DNA from: Pratylenchus scribneri
Taxonomy: Eukaryota; Nematoda; Chromadorea; Rhabditida; Pratylenchidae
Length of the DNA: 64,000 bases
NCBI GenBank assembly: GCA_030063045.1
Contig: JAQSEB010000166.1
Location: 405,001 to 469,000 of the forward strand
Direction of reading: 5' to 3'
Shown here: piece by piece, positions 34,301 through 48,950 of the stretch
How positions within the stretch are numbered: position 1 is the stretch's first letter
Layout: every line of letters begins with the position of its first letter
Notes under the pieces: generated by a model
What the model saw: only the letters and a program-made list of their open reading frames with translations
What the model was told of the DNA's origin: nothing
The model's database searches: none
Made by a program: the position numbers and the translations under genes

Positions 34301-37300
34301 TACAGGCGAACGTCACTTTATTTTTATTCAATTCCTCCATATTGATTTTTCATAAATTTTTGAATATATTATATCCATATATGGTGTATTTAAGGGGTGT
34401 GTAACATTTTATGGCCTAGGTTTTGAACTTTTTGGAATTTTTTAAATTCTATCGTTTTCTTTATCAAATTCTACAGGCGAACGTCAATTTATTTTCTTAT
34501 AATTCCTCCATATTGATTTTTCATAAATTTTTGAATATATTATATCCATATATGGGGTATTTAAGGGGTGTGTAACATTTTATGGCCTAGGTTTTGAACT
34601 TTTTTGAATTTTTTTAATTTCATCGTATTCTCCATCAAATTCTACAGGCGAACGTCAATTTATTTTCTTATAATTCCTCCATATTGATTTTTCATAAATT
34701 TTTGAATATATTATATCCATATATATGGGGTATTTAAGGGGTGTGTAACATTTTATGGCCTAGGTTTTGAACTTTTTTGAATTTTTTTAATTTCATCGTA
34801 TTCTCCATCAAATTCTACAGGCGAACGTCAATTTATTTTCTTATAATTCCTCCATATTGATTTTTCATAAATTTTTGAATATATTATATCCATATATATG
34901 GGGTATTTAAGGGGTGTGTAACATTTTATGGCCTAGGTTTTGAACTTTTTTGAATTTTTTTAATTTCATCGTATTCTCCATCAAATTCTACAGGCGAACG
35001 TCAATTTATTTTCTTATAATTCCTCCATATTGATTTTTCATAAATTTTTGAATATATTATATCCATATATATGGGGTATTTAAGGGGTGTGTAACATTTT
35101 ATGGCCTAGGTTTTGAACTTTTTTGAATTTTTTTAATTTCATCGTATTCTCCATCAAATTCTACAGGCGAACGTCACTTTATTTTTATTCAATTCCTCCA
35201 TATTGATTTTTCATAAATTTTTGAATATATTATATCCATATATGGTGTATTTAAGGGGTGTGTAACATTTTATGGCCTAGGTTTTGAACTTTTTGGAATT
35301 TTTTAAATTCTATCGTTTTCTTTATCAAATTCTACAGGCGAACGTCAATTTATTTTCTTATAATTCCTCCATATTGATTTTTCATAAATTTTTGAATATA
35401 TTATATCCATATATGGGGTATTTAAGGGGTGTGTAACATTTTATGGCCTAGGTTTTGAACTTTTTTGAATTTTTTTAATTTCATCGTATTCTCCATCAAA
35501 TTCTACAGGCGAACGTCAATTTATTTTCTTATAATTCCTCCATATTGATTTTTCATAAATTTTTGGAATATATTATATCCATATATGGGGTATTTAAGGG
35601 GTGTGTAACATTTTATGGCCTAGGTTTTGAACTTTTTGGAAATTCTATCGTATTCTCCATCAAATTCTACAGGCGAACGTCAATTTATTTTCTTATAATT
35701 CCTCCATATTGATTTTTCATAAATTTTTGGAATATATTATATCCATATATGGGGTATTTAAGGGGTGTGTAACATTTTATGGCCTAGGTTTTGAACTTTT
35801 TGGAAATTCTATCGTATTCTCCATCAAATTCTACAGGCGAACGTCAATTTATTTTCTTATAATTCCTCCATATTGATTTTTCATAAATTTTTGGAATATA
35901 TTATATCCATATATGGGGTATTTAAGGGGTGTGTAACATTTTATGGCCTAGGTTTTGAACTTTTTTGAATTTTTTTAATTTCATCGTATTCTCCATCAAA
36001 TTCTACAGGCGAACGTCAATTTATTTTCTTATAATTCCTCCATATTGATTTTTCATAAATTTTTGAATATATTATATCCATATATATGGGGTATTTAAGG
36101 GGTGTGTAACATTTTATGGCCTAGGTTTTGAACTTTTTTGAATTTTTTTAATTTCATCGTATTCTCCATCAAATTCTACAGGCGAACGTCAATTTATTTT
36201 CTTATAATTCCTCCATATTGATTTTTCATAAATTTTTGAATATATTATATCCATATATATGGGGTATTTAAGGGGTGTGTAACATTTTATGGCCTAGGTT
36301 TTGAACTTTTTTGAATTTTTTTAATTTCATCGTATTCTCCATCAAATTCTACAGGCGAACGTCACTTTATTTTTATTCAATTCCTCCATATTGATTTTTC
36401 ATAAATTTTTGAATATATTATATCCATATATGGTGTATTTAAGGGGTGTGTAACATTTTATGGCCTAGGTTTTGAACTTTTTGGAATTTTTTAAATTCTA
36501 TCGTTTTCTTTATCAAATTCTACAGGCGAACGTCAATTTATTTTCTTATAATTCCTCCATATTGATTTTTCATAAATTTTTGAATATATTATATCCATAT
36601 ATGGGGTATTTAAGGGGTGTGTAACATTTTATGGCCTAGGTTTTGAACTTTTTTGAATTTTTTTAATTTCATCGTATTCTCCATCAAATTCTACAGGCGA
36701 ACGTCAATTTATTTTCTTATAATTCCTCCATATTGATTTTTCATAAATTTTTGAATATATTATATCCATATATATGGGGTATTTAAGGGGTGTGTAACAT
36801 TTTATGGCCTAGGTTTTGAACTTTTTTGAATTTTTTTAATTTCATCGTATTCTCCATCAAATTCTACAGGCGAACGTCAATTTATTTTCTTATAATTCCT
36901 CCATATTGATTTTTCATAAATTTTTGAATATATTATATCCATATATATGGGGTATTTAAGGGGTGTGTAACATTTTATGGCCTAGGTTTTGAACTTTTTT
37001 GAATTTTTTTAATTTCATCGTATTCTCCATCAAATTCTACAGGCGAACGTCAATTTATTTTCTTATAATTCCTCCATATTGATTTTTCATAAATTTTTGA
37101 ATATATTATATCCATATATATGGGGTATTTAAGGGGTGTGTAACATTTTATGGCCTAGGTTTTGAACTTTTTTGAATTTTTTTAATTTCATCGTATTCTC
37201 CATCAAATTCTACAGGCGAACGTCAATTTATTTTCTTATAATTCCTCCATATTGATTTTTCATAAATTTTTGAATATATTATATCCATATATATGGGGTA

Positions 37301-40300
37301 TTTAAGGGGTGTGTAACATTTTATGGCCTAGGTTTTGAACTTTTTTGAATTTTTTTAATTTCATCGTATTCTCCATCAAATTCTACAGGCGAACGTCACT
37401 TTATTTTTATTCAATTCCTCCATATTGATTTTTCATAAATTTTTGAATATATTATATCCATATATGGTGTATTTAAGGGGTGTGTAACATTTTATGGCCT
37501 AGGTTTTGAACTTTTTGGAATTTTTTAAATTCTATCGTTTTCTTTATCAAATTCTACAGGCGAACGTCAATTTATTTTCTTATAATTCCTCCATATTGAT
37601 TTTTCATAAATTTTTGAATATATTATATCCATATATGGGGTATTTAAGGGGTGTGTAACATTTTATGGCCTAGGTTTTGAACTTTTTTGAATTTTTTTAA
37701 TTTCATCGTATTCTCCATCAAATTCTACAGGCGAACGTCAATTTATTTTCTTATAATTCCTCCATATTGATTTTTCATAAATTTTTGAATATATTATATC
37801 CATATATATGGGGTATTTAAGGGGTGTGTAACATTTTATGGCCTAGGTTTTGAACTTTTTTGAATTTTTTTAATTTCATCGTATTCTCCATCAAATTCTA
37901 CAGGCGAACGTCAATTTATTTTCTTATAATTCCTCCATATTGATTTTTCATAAATTTTTGAATATATTATATCCATATATATGGGGTATTTAAGGGGTGT
38001 GTAACATTTTATGGCCTAGGTTTTGAACTTTTTTGAATTTTTTTAATTTCATCGTATTCTCCATCAAATTCTACAGGCGAACGTCAATTTATTTTCTTAT
38101 AATTCCTCCATATTGATTTTTCATAAATTTTTGAATATATTATATCCATATATATGGGGTATTTAAGGGGTGTGTAACATTTTATGGCCTAGGTTTTGAA
38201 CTTTTTTGAATTTTTTTAATTTCATCGTATTCTCCATCAAATTCTACAGGCGAACGTCACTTTATTTTTATTCAATTCCTCCATATTGATTTTTCATAAA
38301 TTTTTGAATATATTATATCCATATATGGTGTATTTAAGGGGTGTGTAACATTTTATGGCCTAGGTTTTGAACTTTTTGGAATTTTTTAAATTCTATCGTT
38401 TTCTTTATCAAATTCTACAGGCGAACGTCAATTTATTTTCTTATAATTCCTCCATATTGATTTTTCATAAATTTTTGAATATATTATATCCATATATGGG
38501 GTATTTAAGGGGTGTGTAACATTTTATGGCCTAGGTTTTGAACTTTTTTGAATTTTTTTAATTTCATCGTATTCTCCATCAAATTCTACAGGCGAACGTC
38601 AATTTATTTTCTTATAATTCCTCCATATTGATTTTTCATAAATTTTTGAATATATTATATCCATATATATGGGGTATTTAAGGGGTGTGTAACATTTTAT
38701 GGCCTAGGTTTTGAACTTTTTTGAATTTTTTTAATTTCATCGTATTCTCCATCAAATTCTACAGGCGAACGTCAATTTATTTTCTTATAATTCCTCCATA
38801 TTGATTTTTCATAAATTTTTGAATATATTATATCCATATATATGGGGTATTTAAGGGGTGTGTAACATTTTATGGCCTAGGTTTTGAACTTTTTTGAATT
38901 TTTTTAATTTCATCGTATTCTCCATCAAATTCTACAGGCGAACGTCAATTTATTTTCTTATAATTCCTCCATATTGATTTTTCATAAATTTTTGAATATA
39001 TTATATCCATATATATGGGGTATTTAAGGGGTGTGTAACATTTTATGGCCTAGGTTTTGAACTTTTTTGAATTTTTTTAATTTCATCGTATTCTCCATCA
39101 AATTCTACAGGCGAACGTCAATTTATTTTCTTATAATTCCTCCATATTGATTTTTCATAAATTTTTGAATATATTATATCCATATATATGGGGTATTTAA
39201 GGGGTGTGTAACATTTTATGGCCTAGGTTTTGAACTTTTTTGAATTTTTTTAATTTCATCGTATTCTCCATCAAATTCTACAGGCGAACGTCACTTTATT
39301 TTTATTCAATTCCTCCATATTGATTTTTCATAAATTTTTGAATATATTATATCCATATATGGTGTATTTAAGGGGTGTGTAACATTTTATGGCCTAGGTT
39401 TTGAACTTTTTGGAATTTTTTAAATTCTATCGTTTTCTTTATCAAATTCTACAGGCGAACGTCAATTTATTTTCTTATAATTCCTCCATATTGATTTTTC
39501 ATAAATTTTTGAATATATTATATCCATATATGGGGTATTTAAGGGGTGTGTAACATTTTATGGCCTAGGTTTTGAACTTTTTTGAATTTTTTTAATTTCA
39601 TCGTATTCTCCATCAAATTCTACAGGCGAACGTCAATTTATTTTCTTATAATTCCTCCATATTGATTTTTCATAAATTTTTGAATATATTATATCCATAT
39701 ATATGGGGTATTTAAGGGGTGTGTAACATTTTATGGCCTAGGTTTTGAACTTTTTTGAATTTTTTTAATTTCATCGTATTCTCCATCAAATTCTACAGGC
39801 GAACGTCAATTTATTTTCTTATAATTCCTCCATATTGATTTTTCATAAATTTTTGAATATATTATATCCATATATATGGGGTATTTAAGGGGTGTGTAAC
39901 ATTTTATGGCCTAGGTTTTGAACTTTTTTGAATTTTTTTAATTTCATCGTATTCTCCATCAAATTCTACAGGCGAACGTCAATTTATTTTCTTATAATTC
40001 CTCCATATTGATTTTTCATAAATTTTTGAATATATTATATCCATATATATGGGGTATTTAAGGGGTGTGTAACATTTTATGGCCTAGGTTTTGAACTTTT
40101 TTGAATTTTTTTAATTTCATCGTATTCTCCATCAAATTCTACAGGCGAACGTCACTTTATTTTTATTCAATTCCTCCATATTGATTTTTCATAAATTTTT
40201 GAATATATTATATCCATATATGGTGTATTTAAGGGGTGTGTAACATTTTATGGCCTAGGTTTTGAACTTTTTGGAATTTTTTAAATTCTATCGTTTTCTT

Positions 40301-40540
40301 TATCAAATTCTACAGGCGAACGTCAATTTATTTTCTTATAATTCCTCCATATTGATTTTTCATAAATTTTTGAATATATTATATCCATATATGGGGTATT
40401 TAAGGGGTGTGTAACATTTTATGGCCTAGGTTTTGAACTTTTTTGAATTTTTTTAATTTCATCGTATTCTCCATCAAATTCTACAGGCGAACGTCAATTT
40501 ATTTTCTTATAATTCCTCCATATTGATTTTTCATAAATTT
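31340..40540. repeat. Variable-length HOR (861/1,034 bp, 5 or 6 monomers)
   Basis: Each unit has a fixed pair: a monomer with cactttatttttattcaattcc, then a ggtgtattt monomer with ggaattttttaaattctatcgttttctttatc. A variable number of plain A monomers follows. The marker tatcgttttc lies at 31521, 32555, 32899, 33762, 34450, 35311, 36499, 37533, 38394, 39428 and 40289. Spacings are 1034, 344, 863, 688, 861, 1188, 1034, 861, 1034 and 861. In the 32899 copy the usual cacttta monomer is missing from the pair. Confidence 0.88.
35560..35930. repeat. B-type monomers embedded in domain A
   Basis: Two 164-bp ggaaattctatcg monomers interrupt the A array and create the one 1,188-bp HOR spacing. The same junction from A to B (tttttggaatatatt) occurs at 40538, offset 4,978, and the two preceding HOR markers (34450 and 35311 against 39428 and 40289) have the same offset. 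This is therefore a duplicated piece of the A/B border followed by a return to A. Confidence 0.85.
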
Positions 40541-40542
40541 TT

Positions 40543-43390
40543 GGAATATATTATATCCATATATGGGGTATTTAAGGGGTGTGTAACATTTTATGGCCTA
40601 GGTTTTGAACTTTTTGGAAATTCTATCGTATTCTCCATCAAATTCTACAGGCGAACGTCAATTTATTTTCTTATAATTCCTCCATATTGATTTTTCATAA
40701 ATTTTTGGAATATATTATATCCATATATGGGGTATTTAAGGGGTGTGTAACATTTTATGGCCTAGGTTTTGAACTTTTTGGAAATTCTATCGTATTCTCC
40801 ATCAAATTCTACAGGCGAACGTCAATTTATTTTCTTATAATTCCTCCATATTGATTTTTCATAAATTTTTGGAATATATTATATCCATATATGGGGTATT
40901 TAAGGGGTGTGTAACATTTTATGGCCTAGGTTTTGAACTTTTTGGAATTTTTTAAATTCTATCGTATTCTCCATCAAATTCTACAGGCGAACGTCAATTT
41001 ATTTTCTTATAATTCCTCCATATTGATTTTTCATAAATTTTTGGAATATATTATATCCATATATGGGGTATTTAAGGGGTGTGTAACATTTTATGGCCTA
41101 GGTTTTGAACTTTTTGGAAATTCTATCGTATTCTCCATCAAATTCTACAGGCGAACGTCAATTTATTTTCTTATAATTCCTCCATATTGATTTTTCATAA
41201 ATTTTTGGAATATATTATATCCATATATGGGGTATTTAAGGGGTGTGTAACATTTTATGGCCTAGGTTTTGAACTTTTTGGAAATTCTATCGTATTCTCC
41301 ATCAAATTCTACAGGTGAACGTCAATTTATTTTCTTATAATTCCTCCATATTGATTTTTCATAAATTTTTGGAATATATTATATCCATATATGGGGTATT
41401 TAAGGGGTGTGTAACATTTTATGGCCTAGGTTTTGAACTTTTTGGAAATTCTATCGTATTCTCCATCAAATTCTACAGGCGAACGTCAATTTATTTTCTT
41501 ATAATTCCTCCATATTGATTTTTCATAAATTTTTGGAATATATTATATCCATATATGGGGTATTTAAGGGGTGTGTAACATTTTATGGCCTAGGTTTTGA
41601 ACTTTTTGGAAATTCTATCGTATTCTCCATCAAATTCTACAGGTGAACGTCAATTTATTTTCTTATAATTCCTCCATATTGATTTTTCATAAATTTTTGG
41701 AATATATTATATCCATATATGGGGTATTTAAGGGGTGTGTAACATTTTATGGCCTAGGTTTTGAACTTTTTGGAAATTCTATCGTATTCTCCATCAAATT
41801 CTACAGGCGAACGTCAATTTATTTTCTTATAATTCCTCCATATTGATTTTTCATAAATTTTTGGAATATATTATATCCATATATGGGGTATTTAAGGGGT
41901 GTGTAACATTTTATGGCCTAGGTTTTGAACTTTTTGGAAATTCTATCGTATTCTCCATCAAATTCTACAGGTGAACGTCAATTTATTTTCTTATAATTCC
42001 TCCATATTGATTTTTCATAAATTTTTGGAATATATTATATCCATATATGGGGTATTTAAGGGGTGTGTAACATTTTATGGCCTAGGTTTTGAACTTTTTG
42101 GAATTTTTTAAATTCTATCGTATTCTCCATCAAATTCTACAGGCGAACGTCAATTTATTTTCTTATAATTCCTCCATATTGATTTTTCATAAATTTTTGG
42201 AATATATTATATCCATATATGGGGTATTTAAGGGGTGTGTAACATTTTATGGCCTAGGTTTTGAACTTTTTGGAAATTCTATCGTATTCTCCATCAAATT
42301 CTACAGGCGAACGTCAATTTATTTTCTTATAATTCCTCCATATTGATTTTTCATAAATTTTTGGAATATATTATATCCATATATGGGGTATTTAAGGGGT
42401 GTGTAACATTTTATGCCCTAGGTTTTGAACTTTTTTGAATTTTTTTAATTCTATCGTATTCTCCATCAAATTCTACAGGCGAACGTCAATTTATTTTCTT
42501 ATAATTCCTCCATATTGATTTTTCATAAATTTTTGGAATATATTATATCCATATATGGGGTATTTAAGGGGTGTGTAACATTTTATGGCCTAGGTTTTGA
42601 ACTTTTTGGAATTTTTTAAATTCTATCGTATTCTCCATCAAATTCTACAGGCGAACGTCAATTTATTTTCTTATAATTCCTCCATATTGATTTTTCATAA
42701 ATTTTTGGAATATATTATATCCATATATGGGGTATTTAAGGGGTGTGTAACATTTTATGGCCTAGGTTTTGAACTTTTTGGAATTTTTTTAATTCTATCG
42801 TATTCTCCATCAAATTCTACAGGCGAACGTCAATTTATTTTCTTATAATTCCTCCATATTGATTTTTCATAAATTTTTGGAATATATTATATCCATATAT
42901 GGGGTATTTAAGGGGTGTGTAACATTTTATGGCCTAGGTTTTGAACTTTTTGGAATTTTTTTAATTCTATCGTATTCTCCATCAAATTCTACAGGCGAAC
43001 GTCAATTTATTTTCTTATAATTCCTCCATATTGATTTTTCATAAATTTTTGGAATATATTATATCCATATATGGGGTATTTAAGGGGTGTGTAACATTTT
43101 ATGGCCTAGGTTTTGAACTTTTTGGAATTTTTTTAATTCTATCGTATTCTCCATCAAATTCTACAGGCGAACGTCAATTTATTTTCTTATAATTCCTCCA
43201 TATTGATTTTTCATAAATTTTTGGAATATATTATATCCATATATGGGGTATTTAAGGGGTGTGTAACATTTTATGGCCTAGGTTTTGAACTTTTTGGAAT
43301 TTTTTTAATTCTATCGTATTCTCCATCAAATTCTACAGGCGAACGTCAATTTATTTTCTTATAATTCCTCCATATTGATTTTTCATAAAT
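40543..43390. repeat. Satellite domain B, second copy
   Basis: About 17 B monomers of 164/172 bp. The variant series from about 40,920 to 42,400, including the three acaggtgaacgtc monomers (41311, 41639, 41967), matches the first B domain at an exact offset of 38,640. One extra 172-bp monomer, carrying the unique ttatgcccta change (42411), shifts the offset to 38,812 afterwards. TTG- or GTG-initiated open frames here are chance products of the repeat. Confidence 0.9.
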
Positions 43391-46300
43391 TTCTAAATAT
43401 ATTATATCCATATATGGGGTATTTAAGGGGTGTGTAACATTTTATGGCCTAGGTTTTGAACTTTTTGGAATTTTTTTAATTCCATCGTATTTTGCCAATG
43501 ATTCTACAGGCGAATGTCACTTTATTTTCTTTAAATTCCTCCATATTGATTTTTCATAAATTTCTAAATATATTATATCCATATATGGGGTATTTAAGGG
43601 GTGGGTAACATTTTATGGCCTAGGTTTTGAACTTTTTGGAATTTTTTTAATTCCATCGTATTTTGCCAATGATTCTACAGGCGAATGTCACTTTATTTTC
43701 TTTAAATTCCTCCATATTGATTTTTCATAAATTTCTAAATATATTATATCCATATATGGGGTATTTAAGGGGTGGGTAACATTTTATGGCCTAGGTTTTG
43801 AACTTTTTGGAATTTTTTTAATTCCATCGTATTTTGCCAATGATTCTACAGGCGAATGTCACTTTATTTTCTTTAAATTCCTCCATATTGATTTTTCATA
43901 AATTTCTAAATATATTATATCCATATATGGGGTATTTAAGGGGTGGGTAACATTTTATGGCCTAGGTTTTGAACTTTTTGGAATTTTTTTAATTCCATCG
44001 TATTTTGCCAATGATTCTACAGGCGAATGTCACTTTATTTTCTTTAAATTCCTCCATATTGATTTTTCTAAATTTTTGAATATATTATATCCATATATGG
44101 GGTATTTAAGGGGTGTGTAACATTTTATGGCCTAGGTTTTGAACTTTTTTGAATTTTTTTAATTCCATCGTATTTTGCCAATGATTCTACAGGCGAATGT
44201 CACTTTATTTTCTTTAAATTCCTCCATATTGATTTTTCATAAATTTCTAAATATATTATATCCCATATATGGGGTATTTAAGGGGTTTGTAACATTTTAT
44301 GGCCTAGGTTTTGAACTTTTTGGAATTTTTAGAATTTTTTAATTCCATCGTATTTTGCCACTGATTCTACAGGCGAATGTCACTTTATTTTCTTTAAATT
44401 CCTCCATATTGATTTTTATGAATTTCTAAATATATTATATCCCATATATGGGGTATTTAAGGGGTTTGTAACATTTTATGGCCTAGGTTTTGAACTTTTT
44501 TGAATTTTTTTAATTCCATCGTATTTTGCCAATGATTCTACAGGCGAATGTCACTTTATTTTCTTTAAATTCCTCCATATTGATTTTTATGAATTTCTAA
44601 ATATATTATATCCCATATATGGGGTATTTAAGGGGTTTGTAACATTTTATGGCCTAGGTTTTGAACTTTTTGGAATTTTTAGAATTTTTTAATTCCATCG
44701 TATTTTGCCAATGATTCTACAGGCGAATGTCACTTTATTTTCTTTAAATTCCTCCATATTGATTTTTCATAAATTTCTAAATATATTATATCCCATATAT
44801 GGGGTATTTAAGGGGTTTGTAACATTTTATGGCCTAGGTTTTGAACTTTTTGGAATTTTTAGAATTTTTTAATTCCATCGTATTTTGCCACTGATTCTAC
44901 AGGCGAATGTCACTTTATTTTCTTTAAATTCCTCCATATTGATTTTTATGAATTTCTAAATATATTATATCCCATATATGGGGTATTTAAGGGGTTTGTA
45001 ACATTTTATGGCCTAGGTTTTGAACTTTTTTGAATTTTTTTAATTCCATCGTATTTTGCCAATGATTCTACAGGCGAATGTCACTTTATTTTCTTTAAAT
45101 TCCTCCATATTGATTTTTCATAAATTTTTGAATATATTATATCCATATATGGGGTATTTAAGGGGTGTGTAACATTTTATGGCCTAGGTTTTGAACTTTT
45201 TGGAATTTTTAGAATTTTTTAATTCCATCGTATTTTGCCACTGATTCTACAGGCGAATGTCACTTTATTTTCTTTAAATTCCTCCATATTGATTTTTCAT
45301 AAATTTCTAAATATATTATATCCATATATGGGGTATTTAAGGGGTGGGTAACATTTTATGGCCTAGGTTTTGAACTTTTTGGAATTTTTTTAATTCCATC
45401 GTATTTTGCCAATGATTCTACAGGCGAATGTCACTTTATTTTCTTTAAATTCCTCCATATTGATTTTTCATAAATTTCTAAATATATTATATCCATATAT
45501 GGGGTATTTAAGGGGTGGGTAACATTTTATGGCCTAGGTTTTGAACTTTTTGGAATTTTTTTAATTCCATCGTATTTTGCCAATGATTCTACAGGCGAAT
45601 GTCACTTTATTTTCTTTAAATTCCTCCATATTGATTTTTCATAAATTTCTAAATATATTATATCCATATATGGGGTATTTAAGGGGTGGGTAACATTTTA
45701 TGGCCTAGGTTTTGAACTTTTTGGAATTTTTTTAATTCCATCGTATTTTGCCACTGATTCTACAGGCGAATGTCACTTTATTTTCTTTAAATTCCTCCAT
45801 ATTGATTTTTCATAAATTTTTGAATATATTATATCCATATATGGGGTATTTAAGGGGTGTGTAACATTTTATGGCCTAGGTTTTGAACTTTTTTGAATTT
45901 TTTTAATTCCATCGTATTTTGCCAATGATTCTACAGGCGAATGTCACTTTATTTTCTTTAAATTCCTCCATATTGATTTTTCATAAATTTTTGAATATAT
46001 TATATCCATATATGGGGTATTTAAGGGGTGTGTAACATTTTATGGCCTAGGTTTTGAACTTTTTGGAATTTTTAGAATTTTTTAATTCCATCGTATTTTG
46101 CCACTGATTCTACAGGCGAATGTCACTTTATTTTCTTTAAATTCCTCCATATTGATTTTTCATAAATTTCTAAATATATTATATCCATATATGGGGTATT
46201 TAAGGGGTGGGTAACATTTTATGGCCTAGGTTTTGAACTTTTTGGAATTTTTTTAATTCCATCGTATTTTGCCAATGATTCTACAGGCGAATGTCACTTT

Positions 46301-48950
46301 ATTTTCTTTAAATTCCTCCATATTGATTTTTCATAAATTTCTAAATATATTATATCCATATATGGGGTATTTAAGGGGTGGGTAACATTTTATGGCCTAG
46401 GTTTTGAACTTTTTGGAATTTTTAGAATTTTTTAATTCCATCGTATTTTGCCACTGATTCTACAGGCGAATGTCACTTTATTTTCTTTAAATTCCTCCAT
46501 ATTGATTTTTCATAAATTTCTAAATATATTATATCCATATATGGGGTATTTAAGGGGTGGGTAACATTTTATGGCCTAGGTTTTGAACTTTTTGGAATTT
46601 TTAGAATTTTTTAATTCCATCGTATTTTGCCACTGATTCTACAGGCGAATGTCACTTTATTTTCTTTAAATTCCTCCATATTGATTTTTCATAAATTTCT
46701 AAATATATTATATCCATATATGGGGTATTTAAGGGGTGTGTAACATTTTATGGCCTAGGTTTTGAACTTTTTGGAATTTTTAGAATTTTTTAATTCCATC
46801 GTATTTTGCCACTGATTCTACAGGCGAATGTCACTTTATTTTCTTTAAATTCCTCCATATTGATTTTTCATAAATTTCTAAATATATTATATCCATATAT
46901 GGGGTATTTAAGGGGTGGGTAACATTTTATGGCCTAGGTTTTGAACTTTTTGGAATTTTTTTAATTCCATCGTATTTTGCCAATGATTCTACAGGCGAAT
47001 GTCACTTTATTTTCTTTAAATTCCTCCATATTGATTTTTCATAAATTTCTAAATATATTATATCCATATATGGGGTATTTAAGGGGTGTGTAACATTTTA
47101 TGGCCTAGGTTTTGAACTTTTTGGAATTTTTAGAATTTTTTAATTCCATCGTATTTTGCCACTGATTCTACAGGCGAATGTCACTTTATTTTCTTTAAAT
47201 TCCTCCATATTGATTTTTCATAAATTTCTAAATATATTATATCCATATATGGGGTATATAAGGGGTGGGTAACATTTTATGGCCTAGGTTTTGAACTTTT
47301 TGGAATTTTTTTAATTCCATCGTATTTTGCCAATGATTCTACAGGCGAATGTCACTTTATTTTCTTTAAATTCCTCCATATTGATTTTTCATAAATTTCT
47401 AAATATATTATATCCATATATGGGGTATTTAAGGGGTGTGTAACATTTTATGGCCTAGGTTTTGAACTTTTTGGAATTTTTAGAATTTTTTAATTCCATC
47501 GTATTTTGCCACTGATTCTACAGGCGAATGTCACTTTATTTTCTTTAAATTCCTCCATATTGATTTTTCATAAATTTCTAAATATATTATATCCATATAT
47601 GGGGTATTTAAGGGGTGGGTAACATTTTATGGCCTAGGTTTTGAACTTTTTGGAATTTTTTTAATTCCATCGTATTTTGCCAATGATTCTACAGGCGAAT
47701 GTCACTTTATTTTCTTTAAATTCCTCCATATTGATTTTTCATAAATTTCTAAATATATTATATCCATATATGGGGTATTTAAGGGGTGGGTAACATTTTA
47801 TGGCCTAGGTTTTGAACTTTTTGGAATTTTTTTAATTCCATCGTATTTTGCCAATGATTCTACAGGCGAATGTCACTTTATTTTCTTTAAATTCCTCCAT
47901 ATTGATTTTTCATAAATTTCTAAATATATTATATCCATATATGGGGTATTTAAGGGGTGGGTAACATTTTATGGCCTAGGTTTTGAACTTTTTGGAATTT
48001 TTTTAATTCCATCGTATTTTGCCACTGATTCTACAGGCGAATGTCACTTTATTTTCTTTAAATTCCTCCATATTGATTTTTCATAAATTTTTGAATATAT
48101 TATATCCATATATGGGGTATTTAAAGGGTGTGTAACATTTTATGGCCTAGGTTTTGAACTTTTTGGAATTTTTAGAATTTTTTAATTCCATCGTATTTTG
48201 CCACTGATTCTACAGGCGAATGTCACTTTATTTTCTTTAAATTCCTCCATATTGATTTTTCATAAATTTCTAAATATATTATATCCATATATGGGGTATT
48301 TAAGGGGTGGGTAACATTTTATGGCCTAGGTTTTGAACTTTTTGGAATTTTTTTAATTCCATCGTATTTTGCCAATGATTCTACAGGCGAATGTCACTTT
48401 ATTTTCTTTAAATTCCTCCATATTGATTTTTCATAAATTTCTAAATATATTATATCCATATATGGGGTATTTAAGGGGTGGGTAACATTTTATGGCCTAG
48501 GTTTTGAACTTTTTGGAATTTTTTTAATTCCATCGTATTTTGCCAATGATTCTACAGGCGAATGTCACTTTATTTTCTTTAAATTCCTCCATATTGATTT
48601 TTCTAAATTTTTGAATATATTATATCCATATATGGGGTATTTAAGGGATGTGAAACATTTTATGGCCTAGGTTTTGAACTTTTTTGAATTTTTTTAATTC
48701 CATCATATTCTCCATCAAATTCTACAGGCGAACGTCAATTTATTTTCTTTAAATTCCTCCATATTGATTTTTATGAATTTCTAAATATATTATATCCCAT
48801 ATATGGGGTATTTAAGGGGTGTGAAACATTTTATGGCCTAGGTTTTGAAGTTTTTGGAATTTTTTTAATTCCATCGTATTCTCCATCAAATTCTACAGGA
48901 GAACGTCAATTTATTTTCTTATAATTCCTCCATATTGATTTTTCATAAAT
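43391..48950. repeat. Satellite domain C, second copy (amplified)
   Basis: About 30 C monomers against three in the first copy. Two forms alternate: 171 bp (ggggtgggtaac, gccaatgattc) and 179 bp (ggaatttttagaattttttaattcc, gccactgattc). From 46731 to 47431 they form a regular 350-bp dimer (ggggtgtgtaac at 46731, 47081 and 47431). One monomer carries the unique tatataagg change near 47256. The domain ends with the tctacaggag landmark at 48892, matching 5211. Confidence 0.88.

Larger units (their letters stand above)
29550..40542. repeat. Satellite domain A, second copy (amplified)
   Basis: About 64 monomers, mostly 173/171-bp A type. The first part repeats landmarks of the first A domain at offset 28,855 (ggtgtattt at 30416; cctagtttttgaac at 30623). 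From about 31.4 kb it is organised as a 5/6-monomer HOR, annotated separately. No gene is seen. Confidence 0.9.
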
